From Gordoniibacillus chartarius (lineage in GTDB: Bacteria; Bacillota; Bacilli; Paenibacillales; NBRC-103111), in contig NZ_JBHLWN010000022.1 of NCBI RefSeq assembly GCF_042432825.1, positions 62,001-126,000 on the forward strand: a stretch of 64,000 nucleotides of DNA, written 5' to 3'. The position numbers were made by a program, and so were the translations under genes. Below the pieces are notes generated by a model, which worked only from the letters and a program-made list of their open reading frames with translations, searched no databases and was not told where the DNA came from. Shown here piece after piece: positions 7,869 to 16,700 of the stretch (the stretch's first letter is position 1; each line of letters starts with the position of its first letter).

Positions 7869-9121
7869 TCCGCCGCAGTCCTCCAGGCACCGGCCAGCAG
7901 CAGGATGGCGCCCATCAGCATGACGGCCGCCGCTGCGGCCAGCAGCCAATCGCCTCCGGCGATAGGAGCTAGCCGCCACTGCTGCACGGACTGCAGCGCC
8001 AGTACCGATTCGTTCGCGAGGAAGCCGGCCGCGATCAGGCCGGCTCCCCAAGCAGCGAAGCGGGAGCGGGCGGGGATCCAGCCTCGCTGCCCGAAGAGCG
8101 CAAGCAGCAGCAGGCTGATGAAGCCAAGCAGCGCGAGGTGCAGGTAGGCGATAACGAGGCTTCGCGTTCCGGCGACTAGCGGCGCCAGCCCGGGCAGCGC
8201 CGGCAGCGGATCCAGCGCGGCCTTCAGCAGCAGGCAGAAGAGAGCCAGCGCGCCAAGCCGTTCGCTCCAGCTGAAGCTGCGAGCCCGGCGCAAATCAAGC
8301 CACGCCTTGACGAACAGCAGCAGAAAACCGCAAACGAAAACCAGCTGAAGGAGTCCGGCCAGCAGCGCGACCATTTTCCCGGCGGTATTCAAGTCGGCTG
8401 TGAAGGATAGCAGGATTGATGGAAGCAGCGTTGCCATAAACAGCCGGTACAGGCGGATGGCGGTCAGCTGCGAATACGGCGCCGGTGTCCCCAGCTTGTC
8501 CAGCCGCGCCAGCAGCAGCGCCGCCAAGCCGAGCAGGAACCATCCGTTATACTGGACATGCAAATAAGCGTAAACGGCGTCGTTGAAATAGATCGTATCG
8601 GAGCGTCCGGTCGCTCCCAGCACGGCAAGTGTCCACGGCCCAAACGAGGACAGCAGCAGGCACAGCAAAGCCCCCTGAGCATACCGCAGCGAAGCCGGTT
8701 TGCGGTCCGCTGCCGAGCTACCGAGTGCCCTTCCGTTGACCGCCCGCCGCGACTGCAGGCGAAACCACGCCATATACACATAATTTAGTATGATGTGAAT
8801 GCTCGAGAATGCGATCGACCACGCCGCATAGCCTTGCATAAGGAAGGCCGCCGTCATCGGCACGACAACCGCTTGCGTCACCCCGAACTGGATGCGAAAC
8901 GATCGCCCTCGAACGGCTTCCTCTCCCCAAAATTCATGCGTCAGCAATAACGTCAGCGCCACGTAGCCCCAGCCCAGCATCGCCAAGTGCGAATGGGCGT
9001 GAAGGACGTGCACATAATTGACGGAAGGCATCGGGTACAAAGCGTAGATCCGCATATACAGCCCGAAGCCGGCGGCTGCAATCAAGTATACGAGCGGCAC
9101 CGCTATCCATAGCCTGGACAT
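7865..9121 (-). CDS. Haem-copper-oxidase subunit I-like multispanning membrane protein
   Basis: 418 residues from ATG at 9121 (AAGGGGG eight bases upstream), about twelve hydrophobic segments. HVLHAHSHLAMLGWGYVA near residue 40 has the His pattern and aromatic context of haem ligands in subunit-I-like proteins. A second His-bearing segment is YAYLHVQYNGWF and a third is SLVIAYLHLALLGFI. It is shorter than a full oxidase subunit I, and no subunit II or assembly gene is adjacent. It could be a stand-alone haem b membrane protein, a NnrS-like protein or a cbb3 subunit-I relative; assignment is tentative. It is transcribed towards fdhD, and the two stop codons overlap. No further operon partner is seen. 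Confidence 0.6.
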   Translation of the reverse strand: MSRLWIAVPLVYLIAAAGFGLYMRIYALYPMPSVNYVHVLHAHSHLAMLGWGYVALTLLLTHEFWGEEAVRGRSFRIQFGVTQAVVVPMTAAFLMQGYAAWSIAFSSIHIILNYVYMAWFRLQSRRAVNGRALGSSAADRKPASLRYAQGALLCLLLSSFGPWTLAVLGATGRSDTIYFNDAVYAYLHVQYNGWFLLGLAALLLARLDKLGTPAPYSQLTAIRLYRLFMATLLPSILLSFTADLNTAGKMVALLAGLLQLVFVCGFLLLFVKAWLDLRRARSFSWSERLGALALFCLLLKAALDPLPALPGLAPLVAGTRSLVIAYLHLALLGFISLLLLALFGQRGWIPARSRFAAWGAGLIAAGFLANESVLALQSVQQWRLAPIAGGDWLLAAAAAVMLMGAILLLAGAWRTAAD

Positions 9122-9318
9122 TGGCGTGCCCCCTTTTTTCGGTTGAATTGTACACGGCCTTAAAGCCGGGCATTGCACTTATCATACTACAAATCGGCTC
9201 TTATTTTGTTGAAGTGATCCCATATGGTTGTCCTGGGCGGCTCACGGCGGTATTTTTGCTCTATGAAATCGTCTTGCTTGCCTCAGTGTTTCTGAGATAA
9301 ACTGAAGGAGTATTTCGC

Positions 9319-9384
9319 ATGAATCGTGCGGTGGAACGGATCTTCAGACATTTTCATGGGTGTGGCCATCTGGGCTCAGCGTGA
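9319..9384 (+). CDS. Putative 21-residue leader peptide of the moeA attenuator
   Basis: AAGGAG (9305-9310) lies 8 bases before ATG 9319, and the frame stops at TGA 9382-9384. The peptide begins MNRAVERIF and ends FRHFHGCGHLGSA, with three His and one Cys in its second half. Its stop codon lies inside a small hairpin (GCTCA-GCG-TGAGC, 9374-9386), and a terminator with a competing antiterminator follows. Size, good translation signal and position suggest a cis-acting leader rather than a functional protein. No homologue is recognised. Confidence 0.5.
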   Translation: MNRAVERIFRHFHGCGHLGSA

Positions 9385-9404
9385 GCGTCGTCGAACTTCG
9401 GAGG

Positions 9405-9467
9405 CGGCCCGGAAGCAGCTGAACATGAGATCATGCAGGGCTGGGCCGGTATGGAACGGCCCTTTTT
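9405..9467 (+). terminator. Attenuator (antiterminator/terminator) upstream of moeA
   Basis: GGGCCG (9443-9448) pairs with CGGCCC (9457-9462) followed by TTTTT: an intrinsic terminator 150 bases before moeA. An identical CGGCCC at 9405-9410 can pair with the same 9443-9448 arm, so the two folds are mutually exclusive. The whole 9179-9616 stretch is otherwise non-coding; a weak promoter-like pair (TTGCTT 9274, GATAAA 9296) is present. This is a sequence-based prediction. Confidence 0.6.
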
Positions 9468-9616
9468 CGTATATCGGCGAGAAGGAAAAGTCGGTGGCTG
9501 AAGCCTATTCGGCTGCTGACCTAGCGGTATAAGGAAGGGCCGGTGGAGAAGAGCTGATTGGGCTTTCCTCATCCGTGATGGTTAGAGTGTTTAAGCATTG
9601 GAAGGAGCAGTAAGCG

Positions 9617-10900
9617 ATGACAGAGCGAAGGCAGGCGATTTCGGTCCCGCTGGCGGTGGCTAAAGTGACGGGGAGCGTTCGTGCGCTGCCGCCGGAGAGC
9701 GTGCCGGTGGAGCAGGCGTATGGACGCATATTGGCGGAAAATTTGTACGCCGACGCCGACATCCCGAGCTTCGACCGCTCCGCCTTCGACGGCTATGCGT
9801 TGGCGGCGAAGGATACGGAGTCGGCGTGTCCGGACCGGCCGCTGGAATTCGAGATCGTCGAGCGCATTGCGGCGGGGCAGGTCGGGACGAAGGCGGTCGG
9901 GCCGTTCCAGGCCGTGCAAATTATGACAGGGGCGCCGCTTCCGCCCGGCTGCGATGCCGTGGTGATGAGGGAATGGACGCAGGAATACGTACGGGAAGGT
10001 AAAGCCTGGGTTGTGCTTAAGCGTGCGATGCGCGTCAGGGACAATGTGTCGCTGCGCGGAGAGGAGGCGAAGCAGGGCGATCTGCTCGTCGGCAAGGGTA
10101 CGGTCATTCACCCCGGCATCGCGGCGGTGCTGGCCTCGTTAGGCATGACGGAAGCGAAAATCGGCCGCAGACCGGTCGTCGGCGTCATGGCGACGGGCTC
10201 CGAGCTGCTGCAGCCCGGCGAGCCGGTACGTCCCGGACGCATTCGCAACAGCAACGCGGCCATGCTGGCCGCACAAATCGAGCGGGCCGGCGGAGAGTGC
10301 CGCTATTACGGACAGGTGCCGGACGAGCTGGAGCCGCATCTGGCAACGTACCGGCGGATGCTCGCCGAGTGCGACCTGATCGTCTCGACCGGAGGGGTGT
10401 CCGTCGGCGATTACGATCTGATGCCGCGAGTGTATGCGACGCTTGGCGCAGCGCTGCTGTTCGACAAGGTGACGATGCGTCCCGGCAGCGTGACGACAGC
10501 TGCGCAGCTGGACGGCAAGCTGCTGCTCGGATTGTCAGGCAACCCGTCGGCCTGCTATGTCGGGTTCGAGCTGTTCGCAAGGCCCGCGATCCGTCTCATG
10601 CAGGGAGCCGAGGCCCCTTTCGCGCCGCTGATCGAGGGCGAGCTGCTGGCCGATTACCCGAAGCCCAATCCGTTCACGCGATTCGTCAGGGCTCGAATCG
10701 TCTACCGGGACGGCAAGGTCGGCGGCGTTCCCGTCGGCTTTGACAAGTCGAGCTCGCTGACATCCCTGGCGGAGGCGAACGGCTTCATCGTGCTGCCGGG
10801 CGGCTCAAGAGGCTACAAGTCGGGCGACCGGGTGAAGCTGATGCTGGTCGATGACCGGGACGGGGCGGAATGGCCGTGGGGGGATGACGGGGACGGCTAA
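9617..10900 (+). CDS. moeA: MoeA, molybdopterin molybdenumtransferase
   Basis: 427 residues, usual for MoeA (~400-430). The enzyme inserts molybdate into adenylylated molybdopterin, the last step of molybdenum-cofactor synthesis, in the cytosol. Diagnostic segments are DIPSFDRSAFDGYAL (substrate loop), GPFQAVQIMTGAPLPPGCDA, RIRNSNAAML, the MoCF motif STGGVSVGDYDLM and LLLGLSGNPSACYVGFELF; a beta-barrel domain IV ends the protein. The start is ATG 9617 with AAGGAG 9 bases upstream. It is probably controlled by the leader peptide and terminator at 9319-9467. It supplies cofactor for the nearby molybdoenzyme; the moa/mob genes are not in this window. Confidence 0.95.
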   Translation: MTERRQAISVPLAVAKVTGSVRALPPESVPVEQAYGRILAENLYADADIPSFDRSAFDGYALAAKDTESACPDRPLEFEIVERIAAGQVGTKAVGPFQAVQIMTGAPLPPGCDAVVMREWTQEYVREGKAWVVLKRAMRVRDNVSLRGEEAKQGDLLVGKGTVIHPGIAAVLASLGMTEAKIGRRPVVGVMATGSELLQPGEPVRPGRIRNSNAAMLAAQIERAGGECRYYGQVPDELEPHLATYRRMLAECDLIVSTGGVSVGDYDLMPRVYATLGAALLFDKVTMRPGSVTTAAQLDGKLLLGLSGNPSACYVGFELFARPAIRLMQGAEAPFAPLIEGELLADYPKPNPFTRFVRARIVYRDGKVGGVPVGFDKSSSLTSLAEANGFIVLPGGSRGYKSGDRVKLMLVDDRDGAEWPWGDDGDG

Positions 10901-10978
10901 GGCCGTTGACTGGGTCTATTACGTTGCAGACTGTGGACGGACGTTGCCGACGGTGGTGCATGGTCTACTATATATGTA

Positions 10979-11206
10979 ATGTGGACTGGGTTGATGGTAG
11001 GCGCATTGCCTGCTATGTCGGCGGTGTGGACTGGGTTGACGGTAGGTACATCTGCCTGTTATGTCGGCGGGTGTGGACTGGGTTGATGGTAGGCGCATTG
11101 CCTGCTATGCCGGCGGTGTGGACTGGGTTGACGGTGGGCGCATTGCCTGCTATGCCGGCGGTGTGGACTGGGTTGACGGTGGGTGCATTGCCTGTTATGT
11201 CGGCGG
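10979..11206 (+). repeat. 45-bp tandem minisatellite, five copies
   Basis: Units start at 10979, 11024, 11071, 11116 and 11161; four are 45 bp and the second is 47 bp. Each begins GTGTGGACTGGGTTGA(C/T)GGT and ends with GCCTGCTATG(C/T)CGGCG or close variants. As 45 is a multiple of three, frames on both strands stay open for long stretches, but no ribosome-binding site supports them. The wider 10901-11699 gap holds no convincing gene: this array, an inverted repeat at 11401, a 30-bp triplet repeat and the promoter of the next gene. Confidence 0.85.
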
Positions 11207-11400
11207 GAGTGGAACACGCTGACGAGACGGGGATTGCACTGTTTGCTTCTTCGGCTATGCGGACTGTGTTGACTGTACTGACTGCGCCGAATTTATTTAT
11301 TGAAGTGTGCAGACTACCTTTTACTGCGCTTATAGTTCGTCCTGACAACGCCGTCTGAACAACCGCACACGCCGTCTTCACCGTACCCGCTTCCGCGACG

Positions 11401-11423
11401 TTAACGATGCAATTCATCGTTAA
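11401..11423. repeat. Perfect inverted repeat TTAACGATG/CATCGTTAA
   Basis: Nine-base arms (11401-11409 and 11415-11423) around a 5-base loop, with no T run. It could be an operator or a transcript hairpin. A related, shorter version (GCGATG...CATCGTTAA) occurs near 40175-40193 in another intergenic region. Confidence 0.4.
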
Positions 11424-11539
11424 ACCGGACATTGGAGCTGCGTGGGGCAGCGTTAACGAAGTGGGACATCGATAACGGCACCAAGATTCGAGGCTTCCTT
11501 GCCGTCTTGTATACTTGGGCAGGCCGCACAGCCGACCGA

Positions 11540-11629
11540 GACGTCTTTGTGCCGCTTGCTCTTGCTCGAATATTGTCTGTGCCGTCTGTTCTTGCTATAA
11601 CATTGTCTGTGCCGTCTGTTCTTCTCGAG
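11540..11629 (+). repeat. 30-bp tandem repeat, three copies
   Basis: Three consecutive units near 11540, 11570 and 11600. The last two share ATTGTCTGTGCCGTCTGTTC and the first is diverged. Non-coding, just upstream of the promoter at 11643. Confidence 0.6.
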
Positions 11630-11642
11630 CATCGGCTGGCCG

Positions 11643-11671
11643 TTGGCAGGTTCCTGAGCTTTCGGTATAAT
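11643..11671 (+). promoter_or_regulatory. Sigma-A promoter of the small membrane-anchored protein gene
   Basis: TTGGCA (11643-11648), 17-base spacer, TATAAT (11666-11671); the coding start is 28 bases further on, with GGAGGGGG between. Confidence 0.65.
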
Positions 11672-11699
11672 AGCGCAATCGGAGGGGGACCGTTACTGC

Positions 11700-12302
11700 A
11701 TGTCGTTCAAATCGCCCAAATATATCCAAGCACTCACCATGATTCTCATCCCGGCCCTGCTGTTAGCCGGCTGGCTGTTGGCCAAGCCGAAGCAGCCGGC
11801 GGAGCTTAAGGCTCCGGACCGGCTGCAATGGAGCGACAAGGCGTCGCAATATAAAGCCATGCCGGGCGGCACGGTCGATGCAACGTCCCCCGCCCCGGCT
11901 GGTCAGAACGATGTGCTGCGGATTTCGCCGGAGCAGCTGGACGCGGCCGCGCTGCAAATCAGCTTGCGCATTAAGCCGCGCGGATCCGAGTCAGCGTCTG
12001 AAGTCCAACCGGCCGGCAGCGGAACGCTGACCGTCGGCGGGAGCAAATTCAGCTTCGCGATCGATTCCATGTCGGTGCTGCGCCGATATGTGCTGTCGGA
12101 CGGCAGTATATATGTGCGGGGACCGATGGGCATTACAGTGCAGACTCCTCAGGGAGCACGGCAAGCCGTGCTCGAGGTCAGCTCGGTACTGGACTCCAAG
12201 GAAGGCATATGGTTATATGCGAATCCGGACGGTCTCGGTATCGTTCAGTTCGGAACGGGCTTCAAGCCGGAGCGCCAGCCGGAAATCAACGGACTACCGT
12301 AA
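11700..12302 (+). CDS. Membrane-anchored extracytoplasmic protein of unknown function
   Basis: 200 residues. One hydrophobic segment near the N-terminus (ALTMILIPALLLAGWLLA, residues about 11-28) acts as a signal anchor or uncleaved signal; there is no lipobox Cys. The remainder is soluble, Pro/Ala/Ser-rich at 30-75 and then beta-rich (GTLTVGGSKFSFAIDSM, GSIYVRGPMGITVQTPQG). No family was recognised. The start is ATG 11700 with GGAGGGGG about 11 bases upstream and a good promoter just before it. It appears monocistronic. Function unknown. Confidence 0.75.
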   Translation: MSFKSPKYIQALTMILIPALLLAGWLLAKPKQPAELKAPDRLQWSDKASQYKAMPGGTVDATSPAPAGQNDVLRISPEQLDAAALQISLRIKPRGSESASEVQPAGSGTLTVGGSKFSFAIDSMSVLRRYVLSDGSIYVRGPMGITVQTPQGARQAVLEVSSVLDSKEGIWLYANPDGLGIVQFGTGFKPERQPEINGLP

Positions 12303-12430
12303 CGGGCGCTCCCCCGCTGCAATCCGGCACTCAACCGCAAACCCGCCCTTCCCTACAAAAAAGCACTTTCCCCGCAACCGCACTTCCCCGGCAACTACGC
12401 ATTCTTGCCCCGCTCTCGGGTGCCGCCCGC

Positions 12431-13030
12431 TCAATTCCGACCCTTCAATGCTGAAAGCGCCGCCCGGATTTCGTCCATGATCACCATCCCGTATTCGGCT
12501 CGGTTCAGCTCCACCAGATCAGGCAGCAGCATTTCGAGCAGCTCGAGGGCGTTCTCAAGCGGCCGGCGCGCTTCAGCGGCGCCGCCCGCAAAAGGAACAG
12601 AAGCACCGGCACCAGCCGCACCGCTTACCGCTGCACTGCTTACCGCCGCACCGCTTACCGCTGCCCCGCCTACCGCCGCCCCGGCATCGCTTATCGCCCT
12701 ACCGCTTGACTGCGGTTGCTCCCGCAGCAGCATGGCATCCTCGGCCGGGCGTACCTTGCTCTGCACCGGAACGAACACCAAATGCCCGATTTCCTCCTCA
12801 TCCCACTGCTGGTATACGTCGCAGAGGATCGAGCCGCTCTCGCCTGTACGAATATTCAGCTCAATGCGCTTGCCGGAATGGGCCGGTACCAGATACCGCA
12901 GAGCCTTGTTCTGCGAACCGTCATCCAATGCGCTCAGCACCCCCGAGCTTCCGTTCAGCAGTTCTATACCGAGAATTGAAGCGGCCACGATCCGGTAATT
13001 CCTGTCGATACGAATATAAGGTACGGGCAA
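12431..13030 (-). CDS. PAS-like protein, probably the tail of a broken B12-binding sensor
   Basis: 199 residues from a TTG at 13030 with no clear ribosome-binding site. Residues 1-90 look PAS-like (PYIRIDRNYRIVAASILGIE). Then comes an Ala/Gly/Val/Ser low-complexity linker (about 110-145, coded by short repeats at 12620-12690), then a helical end (LENALELLEMLLPDLVELN). The frame continues upstream without a shift into a TAG at 13049-13051, immediately preceded by the C-terminus of a decayed cobalamin-binding domain. The most economical reading is that B12-binding and PAS-like parts were once one protein, split by that stop. Whether the 3' piece is still translated is doubtful. Confidence 0.5.
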   Translation of the reverse strand: MPVPYIRIDRNYRIVAASILGIELLNGSSGVLSALDDGSQNKALRYLVPAHSGKRIELNIRTGESGSILCDVYQQWDEEEIGHLVFVPVQSKVRPAEDAMLLREQPQSSGRAISDAGAAVGGAAVSGAAVSSAAVSGAAGAGASVPFAGGAAEARRPLENALELLEMLLPDLVELNRAEYGMVIMDEIRAALSALKGRN

Positions 13031-13048
13031 ATTGACGTAATCTCTAAT

Positions 13049-13585
13049 CTAAACCACCCCGAACCTTCTTCGTCTATTGTCACTCGCGGCATACTCCCGG
13101 ATCCCCATCATCATGTCCTGCAAATTTTTAACGACAACCGTCTCGCCGCTTCCGTCGTACATCGAAGCTAATCGTCCGCCTATCATCACGGTCGGCAGGT
13201 TGGGCCGTAATAGCGAACGTGCCGGCCCTGCTCCCGCATCAGAGCGGAGGCCATTCTTACGCCGAAGTCATGCTCCTCGCTCTGCAAACAGGCTGTCATC
13301 GTGTCCTGCCCATTGGCCTCCGCAGCCTCCTCTACCGTCCGCATCCAGGCCAGCGGCAGTTCGCAAACGCCAGAGGCAAAATGCTCGTCGGCGACGGAGA
13401 TCGGCGATTGTCCTTCTATAACCGATATATCGCATAGCTTCCGTCAAAATATTCTGATATACATAAGCAAATTTAGCCGCCCCGCACGGGTTCGACCAAC
13501 AAGGTTCAGGAGCTTCGACCACCCCTGGCCGGCATCGATTCGGCCATAGACTCTATTCAGACCGGATTCATCTCTTAATCTTCCG
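13049..13585 (-). pseudogene. Decayed cobalamin (B12)-binding domain protein, MtbC1-like
   Basis: Minus-strand translation gives YVYQNILTEAMRYIGY, then in a second frame ISVADEHFASGVCELPLAW, EEHDFGVRMASALMREQGRH and VRYYGP. A third frame gives NLPTVMIGGRLASMYDGSG and ends at TAG 13049-13051. These match the helical-bundle and Rossmann parts of corrinoid/B12-binding regulators (typical pattern EAMRYIGxLW...ISVADEHxA...GxxHxxGLRM). The part carrying the axial-His motif DxHxxG and the middle of the Rossmann fold is missing, so there are at least two frameshifts and a deletion. Cobalamin binding is therefore lost. The 3' part continues in frame as the PAS-like ORF. Confidence 0.7.
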
Positions 13586-13644
13586 TTAAACTTGTCGAAA
13601 ATATGTCGATTCTTTAATCATATTGTATACCTTTGACCGATCGA

Positions 13645-13673
13645 TTGACGATAGGAAATAGCTGACTTATAGT
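13645..13673 (+). promoter_or_regulatory. Sigma-A promoter of the CheB-CheR-PAS kinase gene
   Basis: TTGACG (13645-13650), 17-base spacer, TATAGT (13668-13673), about 40 bases before the ATG. Confidence 0.65.
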
Positions 13674-13712
13674 GATTAGGATGAACGTTTCGAGACTAAG
13701 GAGAATACCTTC

Positions 13713-16700
13713 ATGGGCAATGATTATATCATACCGCATGTGCCTGATGCGCAAGTTTCTAGACAAAGTCACGACGATAGTATGGGTTTAGAGGTTCCTT
13801 TTTACGTGGTCGGTATCGGTGCTTCTGCGGGCGGGCTGGAAGCTCTTGAAGTATTCTTCGATCATATGGAACCGAATAGCGGCATGGCCTTTGTCGTTAT
13901 TCAACATCTCTCTCCGAACTACCGAAGCTTTATGGCGGAGCTGCTGTCTGCAAGAACGTCCATGCAGATTATTCCCGCCGAGCATCGGATGAAGGTGATG
14001 CCGAATTGCGTCTATCTGATTCCCCCGAGGAAGACGATGACGATTTCGAAAGGGCGACTCGAGCTCGCGGATAGCGAAGCACAGACGGGCATGACGTTCC
14101 CGATCGATTTGTTTCTGCGATCGTTAGCGCAGGACTGCGGGGAACGCGCGATCGCCATCATTTTGTCGGGAACCGGAAGCGACGGCTCGAGGGGGATCGT
14201 CGATGTGAAGCAGGCCGGTGGTATGGTGCTGGTGCAGGACGATCAGTCGGCCAAGTTCGACGGCATGCCGAACAGCGCCAAGCTGACCGGCATCGTCGAT
14301 CAGACGCTTGCGCCGCAGCATATGCCGCAGGCGCTGCTGCAGCATATTAAGGTCTTGGCGGAAAACGGTTTCACGAATTCGCTGCCGGGCAATACGTTGG
14401 AGAAGGTTAATATGGATCTGCATTTAAACTATATTTTTGACTTGATCAAGCAAGCGAGCGGGATCGACTTCAACTATTATAAGAGGAACAGCGTATACCG
14501 CCGTCTTGAGCGTCGTATGGTGTTGAACAATATCTCTTCATTAGGCGAGTACACGGAGTTTCTGTATCAGAATCCGATGGAGCTGGCCGCTCTCCGCAAG
14601 GATCTGCTGATCGGGGTAACCCATTTTTTCCGCGATCCGGAGGCGTTCCACATTCTTCGGGTCAAGGCGCTCCCCCTGATTTTCAAGGAGAAGGAAGCCG
14701 ACAAGGAAATTCGCGTATGGGTAGCGGGCTGTTCGACGGGGGAAGAGGCGTATTCGGTCGCGATTTTGTTCAAGCGGTACATGGAGCAGCACAATGTCGA
14801 TTACACCGTCAAAATATTCGCCACCGATCTGGACAAGGAATCGATTGAGTTCGCCGGTCAAGGCTTGTATCCCGAATCCACCATGAAGAACATGCCCTCG
14901 GAGCTGCTCGAGCGGTATTTTGTCAAGGAGGACGACTTGTATCGGGTGACGAAGGAAATCCGTAAAATGGTTCTGTTCGCCCCGCACAACATCATTAAGG
15001 ACCCTCCTTTCAGTAATTTGGACCTCATTACGTGCCGCAACATGCTGATCTATCTGCAGTCGGAAATGCAGCGGAAGGTGCTGTCCCTGTTTCATTTTGT
15101 GCTGAATCCCAAGGGGTTCCTGTTCTTGGGACCAAGCGAGAGTATAGGGAGACTGACGAATCAGTTCGAATCGACGGACAGGCGTTGGAATATTTTCCAG
15201 CATAAGCGGGCGAACCATCAGGATTTCGAGAATGCCATGGACGTAAGAAAAGAGCTGGAAGGTGCGGACAAGTTAGAGAAGATGGCGGCGAATCGGGTCT
15301 ATCCGTCCGTCACGGAGGAGCGGCAGTACAAGAAGGCGGACGACCTGTACAAAATTCTCGTCGAAGAGCACATGTACCCTTGCATGCTTATTGATGAGAA
15401 CAATGACATCATTCATCTCAGCGGGAAGATTAACCCATACTTGAACTTGGCGAAGGGCAAGCCGAGCTGGAATTTGCACAAGATGCTCAATCCGCATTTG
15501 TCTGTCGCTATCGCTACAGCCGTGCAGAAGGTCCGCAAGGATCACCAGCCGGAGATCGTCTATAAGAACGTGAAGGCGGCGGAATCGGAGCCGGAGCTGT
15601 ACGTGAATCTGTTCGTCCGGCCGTTCTCGAAGAAGTTCAAGACGACGGAGAAGCTTGTCCTGGTGGAGATTCAGCAGGCGGAGACGTTGAATGCCAAGCC
15701 GCGTACCGGGGAAGAGATGGAATACGATGTCGCGAGCAATGTCAGCCAGCGTGTGATCGATCTGGAATTTGAGCTGCAGCGGGCTGAAGAGACGCTTCAA
15801 GCGACGATCGAGGAACTGGAGACGTCGAACGAAGAGTTGCAGGCGACGAACGAAGAGCTCGTAGCCGCGAACGAAGAGCTGCAGAGCACGAATGAGGAGC
15901 TGCAGTCGGTCAACGAAGAGCTTATTACCGTGAATACGGAATATCAATACAAAATTCAAGAGCTCACGGATTTGAATAACGATATGAACAACCTCTTCGT
16001 GAGCACGAATATCGCAACGGTTTTTCTGGACAAGAATATGTGCGTTCGCCGGTTTACCCCTGCCGTAACGAAGGAAATCAATCTGATGGAGATAGACCAC
16101 GGACGGCCGATCGCGCACATTTCGCACAATTTTTATTATGACGAGATGGTCGAGGACGCCCGGAGGGTGCTGCTCAACGTAACGCCGGTTGAACGGGAAG
16201 TGGAGAGCAAGACCGGGCATTGGTACATCATGCGGATGCTGCCGTACCGGACCTTGGAGCAGCATGCGAACGGCATCGTGATCACCTTCATCGATATTAC
16301 CGAGCTGAAGCTGGCCAATAACGAGCTGATCAAGCTGTCCAATGCGATTGAGAAGAGCCCGAGCGTAACGGTGATTGCCGACGCGGCAGGATATATCGAA
16401 TATATGAATCCCTACTTCACGGAGCTGACCGGCTATTCGCAGGATGAGCTGCTGGGCAAGCCGATTTGGTCGTTGAACGAGTGGTCGGCTACGGAGCCGT
16501 CCTTGGAGACCGTTCAGAAGCTGCTGTCGGAAGGGCGAATGTGGCAGGGTGAGCTGGAAAACCGCAAGAAGAACGGCGAGGTATACTGGGAATCGGTCAA
16601 GCTGCTGCCGGTTAAGGATAGGAAAGGCCACATCGTTCAATATTTGAAGGTGGCGGAGGACATTACGGAGCAGAAGCTGGCGGAGGAGCTGCTGCGCAAG

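Noticed and set aside
9319..9467. T-box riboswitch before moeA (TGGAACGG occurs at about 9332 and 9452)
   Set aside because: The T-box consensus TGGNACCGCG is not met, no specifier loop or AG bulge was seen, and the second copy lies inside the terminator loop.
9326..9532. 68-codon ORF upstream of moeA
   Set aside because: It overlaps the terminator hairpin in a different frame from the leader peptide and has no ribosome-binding site.
10906..11358. 150-codon ORF across the 45-bp repeats, and the minus-strand ORF 11013-11432
   Set aside because: Open frames are a by-product of a period divisible by three; no start signal on either strand and a frame slip in unit 2.
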